From Caryophanales bacterium UBA1709 (GTDB lineage: Bacteria > Bacillota_I > Bacilli_A > RFN20 > UBA1709), in assembly GCA_002317215.1 (NCBI GenBank), contig DCJD01000012.1, forward strand, positions 1 to 64,000: 64,000 nucleotides of DNA, read 5' to 3'. The notes under the pieces are model-generated. The model ran no database searches. It worked only from the letters and a program-made list of their open reading frames with translations, and was not told where the DNA came from. The position numbers and the translations under genes are program-made. The first letter of the stretch is position 1; every line of letters begins with the position of its first letter. Positions 60,785 through 64,000 of the stretch are shown here, piece after piece.

Positions 60785-61491
60785 TGAATTTAGTTAAATA
60801 TAGCGATTACCTAGGAAACTTTTTAAAGAAATATTTAGAGGCCACAAAAGCTAGTGGCTATATTTTAGGTGTTAGCGGTGGAATTGATAGTGCTGTTGTC
60901 GCAGGATTATTAAAAAAATATTTGCCAGAGAAGTGCTATTGTTTAGTTATGCCTATACATTCCTCAAAAGAGGATGGTGAACTCGTTTGCAAAGAATTAG
61001 ATTTGCCTTATCAAGTTCTCGATTTAACAAAAGTTTATGATAGTTATGTAGAAAATACCGAGAATGGCAAAGATCTTTCTTTAATTAATTTAAAAGTTAG
61101 ATTAAGAATGGTTTCACTATATTATTATGCTCAGACAAGAAATATGCTTGTAATTGGTACAGATAATAAAGATGAATACTATACTGGTTATTTTACCAAG
61201 TTTGGCGATGGAGCATATGATGTTAATCCATTAAGACATTTAACAAAAGGTGAAGTAAGAGATCTTGCAAAAATACTAAATATAAATCAGAAAATAATTG
61301 ATAAAAAACCATCTGCAGATTTGATTGATGGAATTTGCGATGAAGATGAATTAAAGGTTTCTTATGATGATTTAGATAACTATTTAAAGCATAAAAGAAT
61401 ACCTAAAGATGCAAAGAAAAGAATCAAATATTTGCACAAAATTAGTCAACATAAAAGAAAAATGCCAGTATTTCCTAAACCATATAAATAA
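60784..61491 (+). CDS. nadE: NAD(+) synthetase, ammonia-dependent type
   Basis: A 235-residue NadE that makes NAD from deamido-NAD, ATP and ammonia. The PP-loop SGGIDS is at 31-36, and IGTDNKDEYYTGYFTKFGDGAYDVNPL (about 121-147) is the NaAD/ATP-binding segment. KKPSADLIDG follows. There is no glutaminase domain, so it uses free ammonia. The length is close to short NadE forms. It overlaps the ABC exporter gene (TAATG), an odd but stable-looking operon neighbour. Confidence 0.93.
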   Translation: MNLVKYSDYLGNFLKKYLEATKASGYILGVSGGIDSAVVAGLLKKYLPEKCYCLVMPIHSSKEDGELVCKELDLPYQVLDLTKVYDSYVENTENGKDLSLINLKVRLRMVSLYYYAQTRNMLVIGTDNKDEYYTGYFTKFGDGAYDVNPLRHLTKGEVRDLAKILNINQKIIDKKPSADLIDGICDEDELKVSYDDLDNYLKHKRIPKDAKKRIKYLHKISQHKRKMPVFPKPYK

Positions 61492-61504
61492 TAAGGAGGT
61501 TTAA

Positions 61505-62068
61505 ATGCTAGACTATATTAAAGGCAGCATTAAGGAAGTAAATAAGCATTATTTAGTAATAGAAGTAAAAGGATTTGGAATAGGTTTAAAAATATATCAT
61601 TCAAATCCTTTTTTGTACTCAATTGAACAAGAATATAAAATATTAACTTATCTTCAAATTAAAGATGAAGAACGAAATCTATTTGGTTTTATAGATAGTT
61701 ATCAAAAGGCCTTGTTTTTACATTTAATTGAAGTTAATGGTATAGGTCCAAAAACTGCAATGAATATATTAAGCTCAGATTCTACTGACAATATAATACT
61801 GGCTATTAATAATAGCGATATTAACTATCTAAAATCAATCGGTGGAATTGGATTAAAAACTGCACAGCAAATAGTTATTACATTAAACGGAAAAATGAAA
61901 ACGATGGATATTAATCAATCGAATATCTATATTCAAACGAAAGAAGCTTTAAGAAATTTAAATTTTAAGAATAGCGAAATAAATGAAGTGTTTGCAAAAT
62001 TAAAAAATAACTACTCAAATGTAAACGAGTGTTTAAAGGACGCTTTAGTATTGCTCAGAGGAAACTAA
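61505..62068 (+). CDS. ruvA: Holliday junction branch migration protein RuvA
   Basis: A 187-residue RuvA, junction-binding tetramer subunit. The N-terminal OB fold starts MLDYIKGSI and has EVKGFGIGLKIY. The HhH domain has LIEVNGIGPKTAMNIL and LKSIGGIGLKTAQQIVI. The C-terminal UBA-like domain that contacts RuvB (about 140-187) is present. AAGGAGG precedes the ATG and ruvB starts one base after the stop. Confidence 0.94.
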   Translation: MLDYIKGSIKEVNKHYLVIEVKGFGIGLKIYHSNPFLYSIEQEYKILTYLQIKDEERNLFGFIDSYQKALFLHLIEVNGIGPKTAMNILSSDSTDNIILAINNSDINYLKSIGGIGLKTAQQIVITLNGKMKTMDINQSNIYIQTKEALRNLNFKNSEINEVFAKLKNNYSNVNECLKDALVLLRGN

Positions 62069-62069
62069 T

Positions 62070-62990
62070 ATGAATGATAATACGAGTATAAGACCACAAT
62101 ATCTAGATGATTTTATTGGTCAAGAAGACATTGTAAAGAATTTAAAAGTTTATATCGAATCATGTAAAAGCAGAAACGAAGTGTTGGATCATTGTTTATT
62201 TTATGGACCACCTGGTCTTGGCAAAACCACAATTGCAAGAATTATCGCTAATGAAACAGGAGGAAACATTAAGGAAATTAGTGGTCCAACAATTGAAAAA
62301 GCCGGTGACCTAGCAGCGATTTTATCAACTTTAGCTGAAGGCGATGTATTATTTATTGATGAGATACATAGAATAGATAAAACGGCTGAAGAATTATTAT
62401 ATTCAGCAATGGAAGATTATTGCATTAATGTAATGGTCGGGAGTGATACATCTGCTAGAAATATAACTATAGATCTTCCTCCTTTTATACTGGTTGGAGC
62501 AACTACAAAGATAGGATTAATTTCTCACCCTCTTAGAGATCGTTTTGGTATAACATTTAAGTTCAGCGAATATAGCGAAGAATCAATTAGAAGAATTATA
62601 GTAAGGACCGCTTCAATATTGGATATAAATTTTGATTTAGAAAGCACAAAATTTATTGCTTCTATTTCGCGAGGAACACCCCGTATTTCAAATAAAATAG
62701 TCCGAAGAATACGTGATTTTCTCGATTTTGATAATATTTCTAATCCCTCAATCTCTATGATTAAAAAATATACAAAAATAATAGGATATGATGCAGATGG
62801 TTTAACTAGCGAAGATAGAGAATATATTTCAATCTTAAGAGATAAATTTAACGGTGGTCCAGTTGGCTTAGTATTAATATCGGAATTAATGAATGATGAA
62901 CCATCGAATATTGAGCAAGTAATTGAACCATATTTATTGAAAAAAGGCATTATACAACGAACTCCTAAAGGTAGAATACTATTAAAATAA
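62070..62990 (+). CDS. ruvB: Holliday junction branch migration ATPase RuvB
   Basis: A 306-residue AAA+ motor. It starts directly with SIRPQYLDDFIGQ. Walker A is GPPGLGKTT (about 45-53), Walker B is LFIDEIHR (about 94-101), sensor 1 is in GATTKIG and the Arg finger in HPLRDRFG. The C-terminal winged helix ends in IIQRTPKGRILL. It is about 25 residues shorter than typical because the usual N-terminal tail is missing. No terminator is evident after it. Confidence 0.95.
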   Translation: MNDNTSIRPQYLDDFIGQEDIVKNLKVYIESCKSRNEVLDHCLFYGPPGLGKTTIARIIANETGGNIKEISGPTIEKAGDLAAILSTLAEGDVLFIDEIHRIDKTAEELLYSAMEDYCINVMVGSDTSARNITIDLPPFILVGATTKIGLISHPLRDRFGITFKFSEYSEESIRRIIVRTASILDINFDLESTKFIASISRGTPRISNKIVRRIRDFLDFDNISNPSISMIKKYTKIIGYDADGLTSEDREYISILRDKFNGGPVGLVLISELMNDEPSNIEQVIEPYLLKKGIIQRTPKGRILLK

Positions 62991-63045
62991 TATTATTTTA
63001 AATGTGTTAAAAATACGCCATATTTATATTCTATTTTATTGAAAA

Positions 63046-63059
63046 TATAATATTATAAT
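63046..63059 (+). promoter_or_regulatory. Possible promoter of secD
   Basis: Two TATAAT hexamers (63046-63051 and 63054-63059) lie in an AT-rich stretch about 75 bases before the ATG. The -35 is unclear. Confidence 0.4.
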
Positions 63060-63131
63060 GATAATATTATTAAGACTTTTATCTTTTTTGTGCTTATTTT
63101 ATAAAAAGAGAAGTAGTTTGGAGGATATACA

Positions 63132-64000
63132 ATGCGTAGATTATTTGCTTTTATTACATTAGCTTTTTCCTTACTTGTTGTAGTTATCGTTGGTATCCCA
63201 TCTATTAAGAATACAATGAATAGTGGTGCCGATTTTGATGGTGGCTATAACATTATGTATCATGTAACTTCTGTTGATGAAGTCGATTACAAAGGAAGCG
63301 CTAGAGAAAGTGTTATGAGTACAGCTGCTAAAAATACTAACGAGCGCCTTAACACTTTAAACATTACTAACCCAGAAGTTGCCATTGCAAATGACAACTA
63401 TTTATCAATCACAATTCAAGATCTTTCTGAATCACAAATTGATGTAGTAAGATTTGCGTTAGCTAACAATGCTGAAGTATCAGTCAGAGATACTAGCGAC
63501 AACTTATTATGTTTAGGAAAAGATGTTTTTGAAAAATTAACATTAACTAGTTATGGTGATTCGGTTGGCCTAAACGTTAAAGTAAAAGATAAAGATAAAT
63601 TAGAAGAGGCAACTGAAATTGCTGCCGCTAATTATTCTACTGACGATAATGGTCAAGGAGAAATTAATTTAGTAATCTGGATTGGTTTCCAAGAAAATTA
63701 TTTAGGTGATTTAAAAGATAGAACTGGTTTTGAAGGAGATCATTATCAAGATGCTTATAGTGGAGATAACCCATACGCAACATTCAAAATTCTTACAGCT
63801 TTATCAATACAAACTGCTTTAAATGATGATTTCTCTTGTACAGCAAATGTTTACGATGAAAACGTTGCTCTAATGAATAAATTATTAGATCAAGATAGCG
63901 TTATGTTTGTAATGACAGAAGAATCTACTAATAAGATTGGCAGTTTCTATAAAGCAAATGTTCCAACATTATCAATTGTTCTTGGAATTATTAGTTTAGC
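63132..64000 (+). CDS. secD: SecD-like protein translocase subunit, 5' part (runs off the window)
   Basis: An open frame of 289 codons from an ATG with TTGGAGG at good spacing, continuing past the right edge. It has an N-terminal membrane helix (RRLFAFITLAFSLLVVVIVGIPS), then GADFDGGYNIMYHV, the SecD motif (F/L-D-x-x-GG) at the start of the large P1 domain. The extracytoplasmic domain follows, with a P1-like beta-alpha pattern. The last visible residues start the second membrane helix. SecD, or fused SecDF, pulls proteins during Sec export. Whether SecF is fused cannot be seen. Confidence 0.75.
   Translation, partial: MRRLFAFITLAFSLLVVVIVGIPSIKNTMNSGADFDGGYNIMYHVTSVDEVDYKGSARESVMSTAAKNTNERLNTLNITNPEVAIANDNYLSITIQDLSESQIDVVRFALANNAEVSVRDTSDNLLCLGKDVFEKLTLTSYGDSVGLNVKVKDKDKLEEATEIAAANYSTDDNGQGEINLVIWIGFQENYLGDLKDRTGFEGDHYQDAYSGDNPYATFKILTALSIQTALNDDFSCTANVYDENVALMNKLLDQDSVMFVMTEESTNKIGSFYKANVPTLSIVLGIISL

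Noticed and set aside
1..64000. Mycoplasma-type code (TGA as Trp)
   Set aside because: Trp is TGG throughout, conserved Trp residues use TGG, and TGA ends a gene at 39401-39403.
1..64000. CRISPR array, insertion sequences or replication origin
   Set aside because: No regularly spaced repeats, transposase-like frames with inverted repeats or DnaA-box clusters were seen.

Overview
The window is about 64 kb of very AT-rich bacterial chromosome, roughly 28-30% GC by eye. Genes are densely packed, many pairs overlap by one base (TAATG), and TGG is Trp while TGA is a normal stop. Several features point to the Bacilli/Mollicutes neighbourhood: T-box leaders on ileS and valS, an L21-type leader, Prp next to an N-terminally extended L27, RNase HIII, MutS2, a UmuC-YolD pair and the DUF177-L32 pair. 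The division cluster runs mraZ-rsmH-ftsA-ftsZ-sepF with no mur, mraY or PBP genes between rsmH and ftsA, as in wall-reduced Mollicutes-like lineages. The standard genetic code argues against Mycoplasmatales proper. An uncultured gut or sediment Mollicutes-like Bacillota is the best inference; nothing in the sequence names a species.

Layout. 1-5.9 kb: end of an unknown gene, convergent with a three-gene SMC/condensin operon (JetABC or MksFEB type, no JetD nuclease adjacent). 6-10.7 kb: tmcAL, the yceD-rpmF pair, and a TrkH/KtrB-TrkA potassium uptake pair. 10.8-14.9 kb: the reduced division cluster, with repeated MraZ-type boxes over its promoter. 14.9-27.2 kb: T-box, ileS-lspA-rluD-comEB, convergent rnhC, divergent mutS2-uvrC and a P-type ATPase. 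27.2-32 kb: an accessory stretch behind a tRNA-Arg gene. It holds a small zinc peptidase, an acetyltransferase frame with no normal start codon, an ArsB/NhaD-like permease and a protein with a HEPN-like RNxxxxH motif. 32-33.7 kb: Y-family polymerase and YolD.

33.7-44.2 kb: a type IV pilus-like locus. It encodes a major prepilin, an 891-residue prepilin with an adhesin-like body, a one-helix membrane protein, two minor prepilins, a PilM-like protein, a 57-residue PilX-like protein, prepilin peptidase, PilC, PilB and a helical repeat protein. No PilT, PilQ, ComEA or ComEC is present. 44.2-53.8 kb: trigger factor, Lon, EngB, an alpha/beta hydrolase, a lipoprotein HtrA-like protease, a second T-box and valS. 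53.8-64 kb: a double-glycine-leader peptide overlapping radC, rplU-prp-rpmA, obgE, a heterodimeric ABC exporter, nadE, ruvAB and the start of secD.

Most of the window is housekeeping. The parts most worth attention are the nuclease-less Jet/Mks operon, the pilus locus with its giant prepilin, the double-glycine peptide fused transcriptionally to radC, the accessory island behind tRNA-Arg (HEPN-like protein, AUA-start acetyltransferase) and a recurring leaderless promoter architecture in front of rnhC, mutS2, umuC and a minor prepilin. All family assignments come from reading motifs and layout by eye; no database search was possible.
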